21,061 nt of DNA from Silene noctiflora (GCA_009801015.1 VHZZ01000089.1:20936-41996), one strand, 5' to 3'; shown: positions 9,560-17,546, numbered from the stretch's first letter. Numbers and translations: made by a program. The notes: generated from the letters alone by a model not told the origin.

Positions 9560-10529
9560 CCCCACGACCCGGAGTTGCAGTTGTTGGTCATTCCTTGGGA
9601 GGGAGCTTGATAGGAGTTCCCTTTCTCAAACCCTATACTTGATCCCCTTCCGCCATAGCTTGTACACTCGTTTCTCTTGTGGCCAATTCCACCATAATTG
9701 AAGCACCACAAACCGCCTCCTCACTCATAGCCCTTCACCATTCCTGCTTGATCGGGCATAGCCTTCACCGTTGGGTCCACTCCTTGCGATTTTGGTTGGT
9801 TATAGCTAAACTTATTTTGGTTTCCACCGCCACCCTCACTCTCAGCCTTCCTCGTTTCTCCGACCTTCTTCTTTGCCTCCTTATCCATATTGACCATTCG
9901 CTCGGCTTTGCCGACCCTTTCATACACATCTTTCATGTCCACTAGCACTCTCGCGGGGAGCTTCTCAAGGACTTTCAAGGTGAGGCCCCTCTCAAACTTT
10001 AGGGTCAAGAATTTTTAACAAAGATGCAAGTCTTCCACATTGATGACAAGATTGTTAAACCAGATGTAATACTCTTGGACGGTCATACCTTCAGTCGTGG
10101 TAAAGTTGTCAAACTCCGCCCGGAGTTTTCACCTCACGTGCTCCGACATGAACTCGTCCCGCATTTCCGCATTCCCTCTCCCTTGTAGTACTCATTCATA
10201 GTCTTCATTTCCTTAAACCACTAACTGTTCGCTTGACCACTCAAGTAGAAGACCTCTTGCTCAAATTTCAAATCGTCCGGGCACTAAACAACTTCGAATA
10301 TGATCTCCATCTCGCGCTCCCAATTGCCGAAAAGGTTCGGCTCGCCAACCCCTTCGTACTTGGTGGGACGGTGACGCGACATGGCGTTGCTAATGGTTGC
10401 GGCATCCACCTCCTTCCTCGTGATGTTTTTTAGGGCCTCCGTGAGGGCCTCATTTTGCGCCACAATGCGGTCAACCTCGGTCTCGGATATTCGGTTCGGT
10501 CCGGTCGCGGGGTTAGCTATTCTCGGCAT
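9560..10529 (-). pseudogene. Element C gag (capsid/nucleocapsid)
   Basis: It begins MPRIANPATGPNRISETEVD and continues with SRHRPTKYEGVGEPNLFGNW, EREMEIIFEVV, the Retrotrans_gag start. Later come MTLKFERGLTLKVLEKLPAR, a basic Gly/Asn-rich linker, and a zinc-knuckle-like CFNYGGIGHKRNEC. I place the start at 10529, just after the AG of TTCTATAG. Fossil with several breaks. Confidence 0.75.
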
Positions 10530-10608
10530 TCTATAGAAAAGAACTATGGAAAGTGTCAATATGTGTCTCACCCAAAAGAGACAAACAATATTAACAACCT
10601 TTAGGAGT

Positions 10609-10987
10609 TACTCGGCCGAGTCAGTGGTCTCACTCGGTCAAATGGAACATCTTACTCGGTTGAGTGTCCCATCCAGGGACCTCCCAAAGTCTGTCATCCA
10701 CCCACTTGATCAAGTGTCCTCAAACACTCGGTCGAGTGGTTATCACTCGGTCGACTGACCCAATTCCAGTAGCTGCCCCAAAATGCCAAAGCACCCACTC
10801 GGTCGAGTGCCACTAACCACTCGGCCGAGTGGATTCCACTCGATCGAGTACGTCACTTACTCGACCAAGTAGAAAATCCATAATTTCAAATCCTTACTGT
10901 AAGTCACCCACTCGGTCAAGCGAGAGGGTCCACTCGGTCGAGTGCCTCATGCTCGGCCGAGTTTTTCCCTATCCACTGACCAAGTGT
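10609..10987 (-). repeat. Palindrome array 4 (element C leader), 14 units
   Basis: Units of YACTCGGTCGAGTG start at about 10609, 10631, 10653, 10703, 10725, 10744, 10797, 10818, 10838, 10859, 10909, 10931, 10949 and 10975. Steps are mostly 18-25 bp with three jumps of 50, 53 and 50 bp, so the blocks hold 3, 3, 4 and 4 units. The array ends about 80 bp upstream of the gag start and is the longest in the window. Confidence 0.85.
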
Positions 10988-11440
10988 ATCTTGTTGGGGT
11001 CTAACATTCATCCCCACTCTTATGGCCGCACATATAGCCCTACTTGACATGCTTCTACACACATAAAAAAAATCAAACATATACACGGTGTAACATATGT
11101 GTCTAACAACAACTAGCATGTGAATGACACTCCTTATTCATGGATAATTTAACATGCAAACACATTACTTTCATAAAAAACATCCACATGCTCCATATAA
11201 TTTTGTCATACCACTCCCATGATCACACCATATGTCAAAACAAAGAAACCGACTTTTGAATTACATCATAAGAACATGAAACACCTACATATAAATCAAG
11301 ATGCCCCATTACCCACGCGGTGTGGCCGACTCGATTCAAAGGAACAAGGATGCAACCTTAGGGATGTATCCCAAACTTGTCACGTGTTCTTTATCAATGG
11401 AATCGGGTTCATTTTATTTGACACACCTAAATTCATTAGT
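10988..11440 (-). other. Untranslated leader of element C
   Basis: AT-rich sequence lies between the primer site and array 4, with no coding signal. It shares GTTCATTTTATTTGAC (11407-11422) with the leader of element B. Confidence 0.5.
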
Positions 11441-11452
11441 TCATTGATACCA
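11441..11452 (-). promoter_or_regulatory. Primer binding site of element C (initiator tRNA-Met type)
   Basis: The - strand reads TGGTATCAATGA three bases after the LTR end GGGTGTTACA. The first eight bases match the initiator tRNA-Met primer site seen in full in element B. This sets the LTR edge at 11456. Confidence 0.8.
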
Positions 11453-11455
11453 CTT

Positions 11456-11603
11456 TGTAACACCCTCAAAAGCTGAGAGCTTTCCTCTAGGCTACCTCGA
11501 CTCATGGAGGGGCTACATGGCTTGGTTTCCCAAGCTTTGTTGTGCGAGTTCCGACAATAAGCAATTTATGACAAGGTTATTAAAACAAAGCAAAGGAAAC
11601 TAG
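11456..11603 (-). repeat. 5' LTR of element C, inner part
   Basis: On the + strand it starts TGTAACACCCTC, the inverted end of the LTR beside the primer site. After 148 bp the DNA transposon interrupts it. LTR sequence resumes at 14267: an AATTACATA phrase lies 148 bp from the inner end in LTR B and about 166 bp from it in LTR C once the insert is ignored. Confidence 0.7.
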
Positions 11604-11604
11604 C

Positions 11605-11661
11605 ACATCAGGCTCATCAAGTGTGATCCATTTATACTCGTACATCAGGCTCATCAAGTGT
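11605..11661 (+). repeat. Two 20-bp direct repeats at the left end of the CACTA element
   Basis: ACATCAGGCTCATCAAGTGT occurs at 11605-11624 and again at 11642-11661, without mismatch. Short subterminal repeats are usual in CACTA elements, but these differ from the GGCGACT repeats at the right end. Confidence 0.6.
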
Positions 11662-11792
11662 ATTTCACTTCTTATCTAAGCACGAAAAATGATAGAAATA
11701 GTAAGGCATGGTGGAAAATCTTTAAGACAAAGGCAAGATCACAAATTGATACAACTTTTTTTTAAGAAGAAATAGTATCAAATGGAACAATT

Positions 11793-11978
11793 TTGTCTCC
11801 AATAGATGAAATCATTTACGAGAATAAGAATGAAGAGTGGGAAGAGTTGGAAGAGGAGGAGGATTATGAGACTAATATTGAGTTGGAAGAGGGATGGGAG
11901 GAGGAGGAAGCTAGGGTGGATGATGATGATGATGATGATGATGGTGATGGTCAAGAAGACGATGAGGATGATGATTAA
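11793..11978 (+). CDS. Acidic ORF in CACTA element, unidentified (61 aa)
   Basis: I do not recognise this reading frame. It encodes MSPIDEIIYENKNEEWEELE followed by a Glu-rich part and a run of eight Asp residues near the C-terminus, from a GAT repeat at about 11921-11941. It lies upstream of the Transposase_24-type exons and on the same strand. It may be the acidic C-terminal remnant of another transposase ORF, an upstream exon, or a chance product of a purine-rich stretch. No splice link to the next exon can be shown. The Asp run is a simple GAT microsatellite and may vary in length. Confidence 0.3.
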   Translation: MSPIDEIIYENKNEEWEELEEEEDYETNIELEEGWEEEEARVDDDDDDDDGDGQEDDEDDD

Positions 11979-12090
11979 TTTGGTATAGTTCTATAATATG
12001 TTATAGTTATGCACATGTCACTTTTATGTTATTTATATGTTTTATGTTTTTCTTTAACACTTTCTGATAATTTCATTTATGTGATTGTAG

Positions 12091-13700
12091 ATGACAGGAG
12101 GTCAAGCTGGTACAGGTAGGCAGCGAGGCGAATCTAGTACTCGTCTTAGTATATCCGAGCGTGAGGAGGAAGAGACGGAAATTGAGGCGACGACGGAGGC
12201 AGACAATGAGGAGTCATCAGACCCGGTTCAAGATATCCAGTACACCGAGGATGGGAGGATGATACTGATCTGGCGGTATTATGGTAAGTGTTATTCTTTA
12301 TTATTTTATAATTATTCATCCTTTTTAGTAATAAATGCATACTTCTAATTAACACATTGTATTTCAGGTTTAAAGATCAAGTTGTAAGGGGAGTTTCTGC
12401 TAGTAAAAAGTAGAAGATGATGGGTCCTGTTTCTACTTGTTGGACTAGCGCTAATGGTGAACAAAAGAACAATGGCTCAATATCTTTCGGGTATGTTTTT
12501 TTTATATTATTTATTGATAAATTTTAATAGTTAATACAAAGTAGTCACAATACTTTTTTTTTTTTGTTTTACTAATACATAATGTTTTTTTTGTACAAAT
12601 CTTTTGCTTAGCCAGATGGATTGGAGTATGTTGTTCGTCAAAGGTACAAAAATATCGGTACCAAATGATAACAGGACAACATCTACAAGGTTGCCAAAAG
12701 AAGGATGGAGTCGGAACATATGAAAGGTATTTAATTAGTTTTTTCACTTGTATTGAGTCATATATAATTTAATACGATTTTATATTTTTTTTAATATGAT
12801 TTAAAATTGAAGGTGGTTCATATGAGGACCCCATGAAGCATCGTGAAACCCCCGAATTTCAGGCAAACTCTATCCAATTATCAATCAACAAAAGGGGAGG
12901 AAAGAAAGATGGAGAGGCCGAGCCTTCTCATTACGGGGGATCACGATCATTTTTGGGTGTAAATTTACCTATACTTGTATTATTTTAAAAGTTTCTTATA
13001 TGCTTAGTAACTTAAGACCATTTATTCAAAGTTTCTTATATGCATGTTTAATTTTGTTCATTTAGAGGGGGAAGAAGAAGGATAAGGATAAGATGATCAC
13101 GGCCCCGGAAATCTTTCGTGATGCACATTCCAAAGTCAACGACCGTGGTACAAGGGTTTGGATTAAGCCGAAAGATAAGAAATTGTATGTAAGTTTCAAA
13201 CATTCATAGTTATTAACTTAAGGAAGTTTTTTGTAAGATGATTTATTACGTATAATAATCTTTTCTTAATGCTAACAATAACTTTTCTATTGTAATGATT
13301 TCATTTTATAGGATGAACTTTTGCGTGAGAAAGAGGCCAACCCCGAAAAGTCGGATAATGAGATATGGTTTGACTTGGTTGAAGGCTACAAGAAGGGGAT
13401 GGTATATGGAATCGGAGCCGCCCATTGTGTCTTTTTTACAAAGAACCGGCTCGAAGGTCTTCTTATGAGCCAAGGAGTACTTATGAGCCGGGCATTATAA
13501 GTCAACTACAAGCTCAATTAGAAGAAGAAAGAAGAGCAAATGTCGAGAGGGATGAAGATATCCGTTTAATGAAGGAAATAGTCAAAGCTATGGAAGCCTT
13601 CTTCTCCTCTTGCAACTCCGCTCCTCTTCCCTTTTACGACCCTAAAGATCCACATGGAAAAGGCGGCAGTAGTGGAGCCGGTGTTGGCTATCAAGTTTAG
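12091..13700 (+). pseudogene. Transposase_24 (Ptta/En/Spm) TNPA-like gene, decayed
   Basis: This is a multi-exon gene of the plant CACTA accessory protein family, which binds the subterminal repeats and helps transposition. Likely exons are 12091-12283 (MTGGQAGTGRQRGESSTRLS, acidic), a decayed middle at about 12369-12720, 12813-12956 (HRETPEFQANSIQLSI, GGSRSF), 13066-13188 (AHSKVNDRGTRVWIKPKDKK) and 13312-13700 (IWFDLVEGYKKGMVYGIGA, then a coiled coil SQLQAQLEEERRANVERDED). The joins at 12956/13066 and 13188/13312 are GT-AG and keep phase. The middle has an in-frame stop, and the last exon shifts frame near 13425, where KKGMVYGIGAA should run into FYKEPARRSSYE. So it is a pseudogene. Confidence 0.7.
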
Positions 13701-13913
13701 TTGTATCCGTAGCTATTTAAACTTGTTCGGTGAATAATCTTTGATTTTATATCGGTTATTTAATCTTGGATACATTCTCATTTTCAATATATGAGATTTT
13801 TGTGGTTTCATGTGGTGTTTGTTGTCAAATTTGTTGGTTTGGCTTCTGATTACAGGTTTGAAGATGATTTGGTAAGTTCAAAAAGCAATTTTACACGAAA
13901 ATGACCAGCAAAA

Positions 13914-14263
13914 TTGGCGACTGGTATTTTTGGCGACTACTTCCAGTCACCAAAACAGAGTCCAAAAATAGGGAGCCTCTGATTGTGCCGGTGCATTTGG
14001 CGACTAAAAGTAGTCGCCAATTTGGCGAGTGAAATAGAAGATAGTCGCCAATTTGGCGACTGACTTAGCTGTCGCCAAATTGGCTGTATTGGCGACTACT
14101 TCTTCAGTCGCCAAATTTGGCGACTGACTTTAGTCGCCCGAGTTCCTACTAGTGTCTAATGTCTGCGACTAACCTCGGGCGACTAATTTCAGTCGTCAAA
14201 TTGATATTGACGACTGTTTTCAGTCGCCCGTTTTAGTCGCCCGACTGCTGTTTTCTTGTAGTG
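13914..14263 (-). repeat. CACTA right subterminal repeats and terminal inverted repeat
   Basis: About a dozen copies of TTGGCGACT or its complement AGTCGCCAA occur in both orientations, often back to back (AGTAGTCGCCAATTTGGCGA). The last 17 bases are the inverse of CACTACAAGAAAACAGC. In this family TNPA-like proteins bind such subterminal motifs. The inverted pairs can form hairpins. Confidence 0.85.
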
Positions 14264-14266
14264 TAG
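14264..14266. repeat. Possible 3-bp target duplication of the CACTA element
   Basis: TAG after the right end matches TAG at 11601-11603 before the proposed left end. CACTA elements duplicate 3 bp. A chance match has odds of 1 in 64, so the support is modest alone but strengthened by the continuity of LTR C. Confidence 0.5.
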
Positions 14267-14792
14267 ATAAGTTTAAGGTTAAGTAATTACATACAAGTCT
14301 TGGAATTCAACACGAATCCCCGAATCATACAACCAAATTGAAATAGGTGGAGTCTAATGTTTAGTCAAAAATATAATAACGAAAATGATGACAACTATGG
14401 CGTGACCGCTCTGAGCCCCCAAGGAATATAAATGCAACCTGTCAATTCACTATTCCCCATATGGGCGGAAATCACCATATGGATCGACACAGACATTTGA
14501 AAACCCGCTTGGTTAGTCACGATAATATAAATGTCCGACATAATGATATGAATGCAAGAATGCTATCTAAATGCAATGGTATGATGATTAGAAATAGGCA
14601 ATCAATACTCCACATCCTCTTCATCACCGACCAAGGTGATGGCATCGCAATGCCGCCACTAACACACCGGACCGCAACCTGAAAGAAGGTACTCCGGACA
14701 CACCGGTGGTACCGGGCCCGAAAACGACTCGGATCCCCTGCCAGGCGACATGTCTCAACCACATGCCCTCCCCTCCATAGCTCAAACCCTAA

Positions 14793-14817
14793 ATGTGCAC
14801 ATCCCACTTGGAGTGGG
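14793..14817 (-). repeat. Hairpin and GTGCACAT block, LTR C copy
   Basis: ATGTGCACAT (14793-14802, itself a 10-bp palindrome) touches the hairpin CCCACTTGGAGTGGG (14803-14817). The stem sequence differs from those in LTRs A and B, but the arrangement is the same. Confidence 0.65.
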
Positions 14818-14839
14818 AAGTTCCAAGACGCGACCCGAG

Positions 14840-14868
14840 CGCAAGACGGTCTCCCAACCGTCTTACGT
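14840..14868. repeat. Short inverted repeat (AAGACGGT...ACCGTCTT)
   Basis: CGCAAGACGGT and ACCGTCTTACG are inverted with a 6-base loop (CTCCCA). It lies in LTR C close to the hairpin block and could be a structure of the LTR transcript or a tiny relic insert. Confidence 0.5.
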
Positions 14869-15659
14869 CTCCAAAATAGTCACCAACCTCCACCAGTCAT
14901 CACCATCGTACTCCTCCATATAATACAAGTGCCCAACAATGCATATAAGGCAAATAAGGTTCACATGCATCCATCCAAATCATATGAAACAAGGAATAGC
15001 TATGAATTCACCCAACCTTTCCCATGCTCATGTTATAATGCAATTCATGAAAACATATACCAACCCAATTACCAAAGTACCATCATAACCAAGTAATCTC
15101 AATACAATTCATGAAACTTTAATTACCAATATGAATGTTCTCGTGCCACTGACATGGAATATATGAAATTCATGAACTAAACGCATTGAAGAACATCTGT
15201 ACTACCAAGACTAAGTGGGGAAAATCCTACCTTTTGTTATTATTCACTCACAAACACCCAAGCTAGAAATACTACTCAATGAAGCCTGCTCTTACACAAT
15301 ATATAGCTATCTATCACAACACAATACAATTATAACAATAATACTAACTAATCCCCTAATTAGTCTCTTATTAATTAGGTCAAACCCTAATTAAATTCCT
15401 AAGACAAACCTCCCAACTAATTAGGGTTTACTAAACTAATTAAAAGAGGAAACAAAAAGGAAAATCAAACTTACAACTCAAAAGATGAACAAAGGAGAAT
15501 TCGGTAGACAGATCTTTACCACAAATACCCAACTAGAGGATAAGGTTTTAGAGAGAATAATTGGGGGTTTTGAAATGAAGAGATAAGGTTTTGGTGAGTG
15601 GTTGTGAGGTGACAATAAGGGAAGAAGAAACAAAAAGGATAGGTCCACAATGCACTATT

Positions 15660-15881
15660 GCTCGGATTCGAGTGACAGCGACAGCACTCAGTCGAGTGCT
15701 CGGAAGCACTCGGCCAAGTGCAGTCCACTCGATTGAGTAGCTCGAGTACTCGGTCGAGTGCAATCCACTTGGTCGAGTGTATAAGGCAGCAACTATTCTA
15801 ACCAGACTAACCCCACTCGGTCGACTTCACTCGACCGAGTGACCTCCATTCGGTCGAGTACGCCGTGAACTCGACCGTGTG
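15660..15881 (-). repeat. Palindrome array 5 (LTR C), about ten units
   Basis: Units start at about 15660, 15685, 15707, 15726, 15747, 15766, 15814, 15828, 15847 and 15868. Steps are 25, 22, 19, 21, 19, 48, 14, 19 and 21 bp. As in LTRs A and B the array is close to the outer (5') edge of the LTR. No convincing TATA-like box follows it. Confidence 0.8.
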
Positions 15882-15915
15882 GGACCTTAGAAAATCTTGA
15901 GTATTAGAATTTCGG

Positions 15916-16171
15916 ACCCTCAACCGCCGTCCATAATTTTTTTTGTTTTTTTAAAAAAAAAATCAAATTTTCATCGTGAAACTTACTGGAGAAGGCGGGG
16001 AAGGGGGGGGGGGGTACCTTCAACTGCATGCAAGGCATGTAACGGTTGATCAGGACCAACATATAGGTCATGAGACAAATGAACATTAAGACAAATAATT
16101 GGTTGACAACAAAAACCATTCAAAGGTGAAGGATGGACCAAAATCCCCAAAAATAATGGATAATAAGTGGG
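15916..16171. other. Spacer with homopolymer tracts
   Basis: No gene is seen. A T-run and A-run (about 15937-15962) are followed by twelve G in a row (16003-16014). Such runs are prone to length change. Confidence 0.6.
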
Positions 16172-16378
16172 CTAAAACGGGATTAAATTGAAAATTTTGA
16201 GTTCGAGATTAGAGCCGCCGGAGATTGGCCATTGAACGGCCAGATCACCGGCGTCTGAGATGTATCGCAAGCAGGGAATTGTGATAAGATATGCACATCG
16301 TAAACCAGCAAGTCTAACTGTGTGATAATCAAATGTACTAGATGTCCAACCAATCTTCAATAGTTCAAAGGATCCTTG
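16172..16378 (-). other. Open frame downstream of copia fragment, unidentified
   Basis: The - strand frame that carries the end of the copia RT stays open and encodes, among others, DAGDLAVQWPISGGSNLELK before a stop. The composition (CCGGCGGCTC) is richer in GC than the surroundings and does not look like copia. It could be a captured piece of a host gene or simply a chance frame. I do not recognise it. Confidence 0.2.
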
Positions 16379-16690
16379 AGAACATATCCTTGTGGCTAAG
16401 ACAAATTTGTGGTTTTGTTGGATAGGAGTACACGTCGGCTTTGATCCTTTCATTCCCGCTTCTGCTATAATTTCTATTGCGTATATTTCTTTGGCTTAGG
16501 AACAATCCCTTCGTTCGGTGAGCGACCTCGATGCCCTAAAAGTAATTTAGTTTCCCAAGATCCTTGACCGAAAGCTCTTATAAAGAAAAGCTTTGAGGCT
16601 ATTACATGCCTCATTATTCTCACTCGCGATTATCATGTGATCGACATAAACCATAAGGCCAATAAAAATATCACCTTTATTGTATGTAAA
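16379..16690 (-). pseudogene. Ty1/copia reverse transcriptase fragment
   Basis: Read on the - strand from about 16690, phrases such as DIFIGLMVYVDHMIIAS, KAFLYKSFRSRILGN, EIYAIEIIAEAGM and KGSKPTCTPIQQNHKF follow the order of the C-terminal half of Ty1/copia RT (VYVDD-type block, then KYALEIISEAGM and KP-STP-EQNHKL type). No LTRs are nearby. It is a short broken relic, older than or independent of the gypsy nest. Confidence 0.7.
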
Positions 16691-17035
16691 AACATACATT
16701 CTGGTCGAGTTGTATTCGATCGAGTCAAGCTTTGGTCTTGAGTTTGGGTATCAGGTCGGGTTATCGAGATCAAGTTATTTAGTCCTAGTCAATTTTGCCA
16801 GGTCTATTCAACCCTATGTATTTTTTATTCGAGTATGAGTGTGAGACACATATGCAAGTGTCGGAATTGGCATGACATAAATTTCGAGGCAACAGAACTC
16901 TATCCAAAAATATGGTTATAATTACGAGGACACGTGTTCAAAGAAAATTATCCTTCTAAAATTAAAATATTCTCATAATGAAAATAGTTTAATCTATAAG
17001 ACTTAAAATTATAAAATAAAATATTGCATTTTTTA
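16691..17035. other. Intergenic stretch
   Basis: No gene is seen. One or two isolated palindrome-like units (CTGGTCGAGT and ATTCGATCGAGTC, about 16702-16726) are present, hinting at another eroded element piece. The rest is AT-rich. Confidence 0.4.
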
Positions 17036-17128
17036 TACTTCCTTCGATTCACACCAATAGTAACAGGGACCCACTTTTCTCTTCATAAAAAGTGAATCCA
17101 TGTTACCAGGTGTGGATTAGAGGGAATA
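17036..17128. mobile_element. Stowaway-like MITE 1 (about 90 bp)
   Basis: CTTCCTTCGATTCACACC...TAGTAACA at the left pairs imperfectly with TGTTACCAGGTGTGGATTAG...AGGGAA at the right, giving inverted ends of about 28 bp. TA flanks both sides (17036-17037 and 17127-17128). Size, ends and TA duplication fit Stowaway-type MITEs. Confidence 0.5.
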
Positions 17129-17342
17129 TATTAACATCTCATGGTGCAAGCTTGACTAGCTCAGCTCTCTAAAAAGAAGTGTGGAGACTTATAATTGCCG
17201 GGTACGAAATTCATACCCATATTTGTGTTGTGTCATGTCGACATGGTACAATCGACCCGATAAGTGAAGAGTTGAAATAACATAGATGTAGCTTATCGGA
17301 TTCCACGTAAAAGTTGGTTCTCTAATCCATATGCATATTTAG
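17129..17342. other. Intergenic stretch between the two MITEs
   Basis: I see no feature beyond moderately AT-rich sequence. Confidence 0.4.
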
Positions 17343-17546
17343 TACTCCTTTCATTTAAGTCCAAATAAACCATTTTTTTGCACTTATTAGTTATTACAAC
17401 TATAATATCATTAGTTACATATTAGTTGTACAAGATTTATATTTTTGTTGTACCTATGAAAATAAATTAAACAAGAATTCACATGACTATACATAAATAG
17501 TGTCGAAAAGTCAAATGAGAAGTTTTGGAGTTAAATAGAGGAAGTA
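17343..17546. mobile_element. Stowaway-like MITE 2 (about 200 bp)
   Basis: CTCCTTTCATTTAAGTCCAA at the left matches the inverse of TTGGAGTTAAATAGAGGAAG at the right, with TA on both sides (17343-17344 and 17545-17546). The interior is AT-rich and non-coding. It lies about 290 bp upstream of the annexin start codon. Confidence 0.55.

Larger units (their letters stand above)
11604..14263 (+). mobile_element. CACTA (En/Spm) type DNA transposon, probably non-autonomous
   Basis: The right end, read on the - strand, is CACTACAAGAAAACAGC, a textbook CACTA terminus, preceded by subterminal GGCGACT repeats. The interior carries a decayed Transposase_24-type (TNPA-like) gene. The left end is placed at 11604, where TAG|CACATCAGG begins: TAG also follows the right end (14264-14266), matching the 3-bp target duplication of CACTA elements, and LTR C is continuous across the two points. 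The left terminus itself is poorly preserved or different. No TNP2-type transposase is visible. Confidence 0.7.
6527..15915 (-). mobile_element. Element C: Tekay-like Ty3/gypsy retrotransposon, broken, with nested insertions
   Basis: On the - strand the order is 5' LTR (about 15915 to 11456, split by a DNA transposon), primer site, leader with palindrome array, gag, protease, reverse transcriptase, RNase H, and integrase up to 6527, where LTR B interrupts it. The domain order (integrase after RNase H) and motifs fit Ty3/gypsy, Tekay lineage. The 3' end and 3' LTR are not in the window. It is a fossil with many breaks. Confidence 0.85.
14267..15915 (-). repeat. 5' LTR of element C, outer part
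   Basis: This continues the LTR beyond the DNA transposon, making a total LTR of about 1.8 kb. It holds a hairpin block (14793-14817), a leader-like pyrimidine-rich zone (about 15550-15640 read on the - strand, TTATTCTCTCTAAAACCTTA), a possible 5' splice site GTTGTAAGT near 15475, and palindrome array 5. The outer edge near 15915 is an estimate (plus or minus 30 bp), since no clear TTACA end is seen. Confidence 0.6.

Noticed and set aside
10233-10433. + strand reading frame
   Set aside because: It is antisense to the gag of element C.
10829-11047. 72-residue Ser/Arg-rich + strand reading frame
   Set aside because: It is the translation of palindrome units in array 4, with no independent support.
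11456-11603. TGTAACACCC as the start of a + strand LTR element
   Set aside because: The neighbouring primer site and all pol domains read on the - strand, so this is the inverted inner end of LTR C.
14461-14682. 73-residue + strand reading frame
   Set aside because: It lies antisense within LTR C and has no domain or codon signal.
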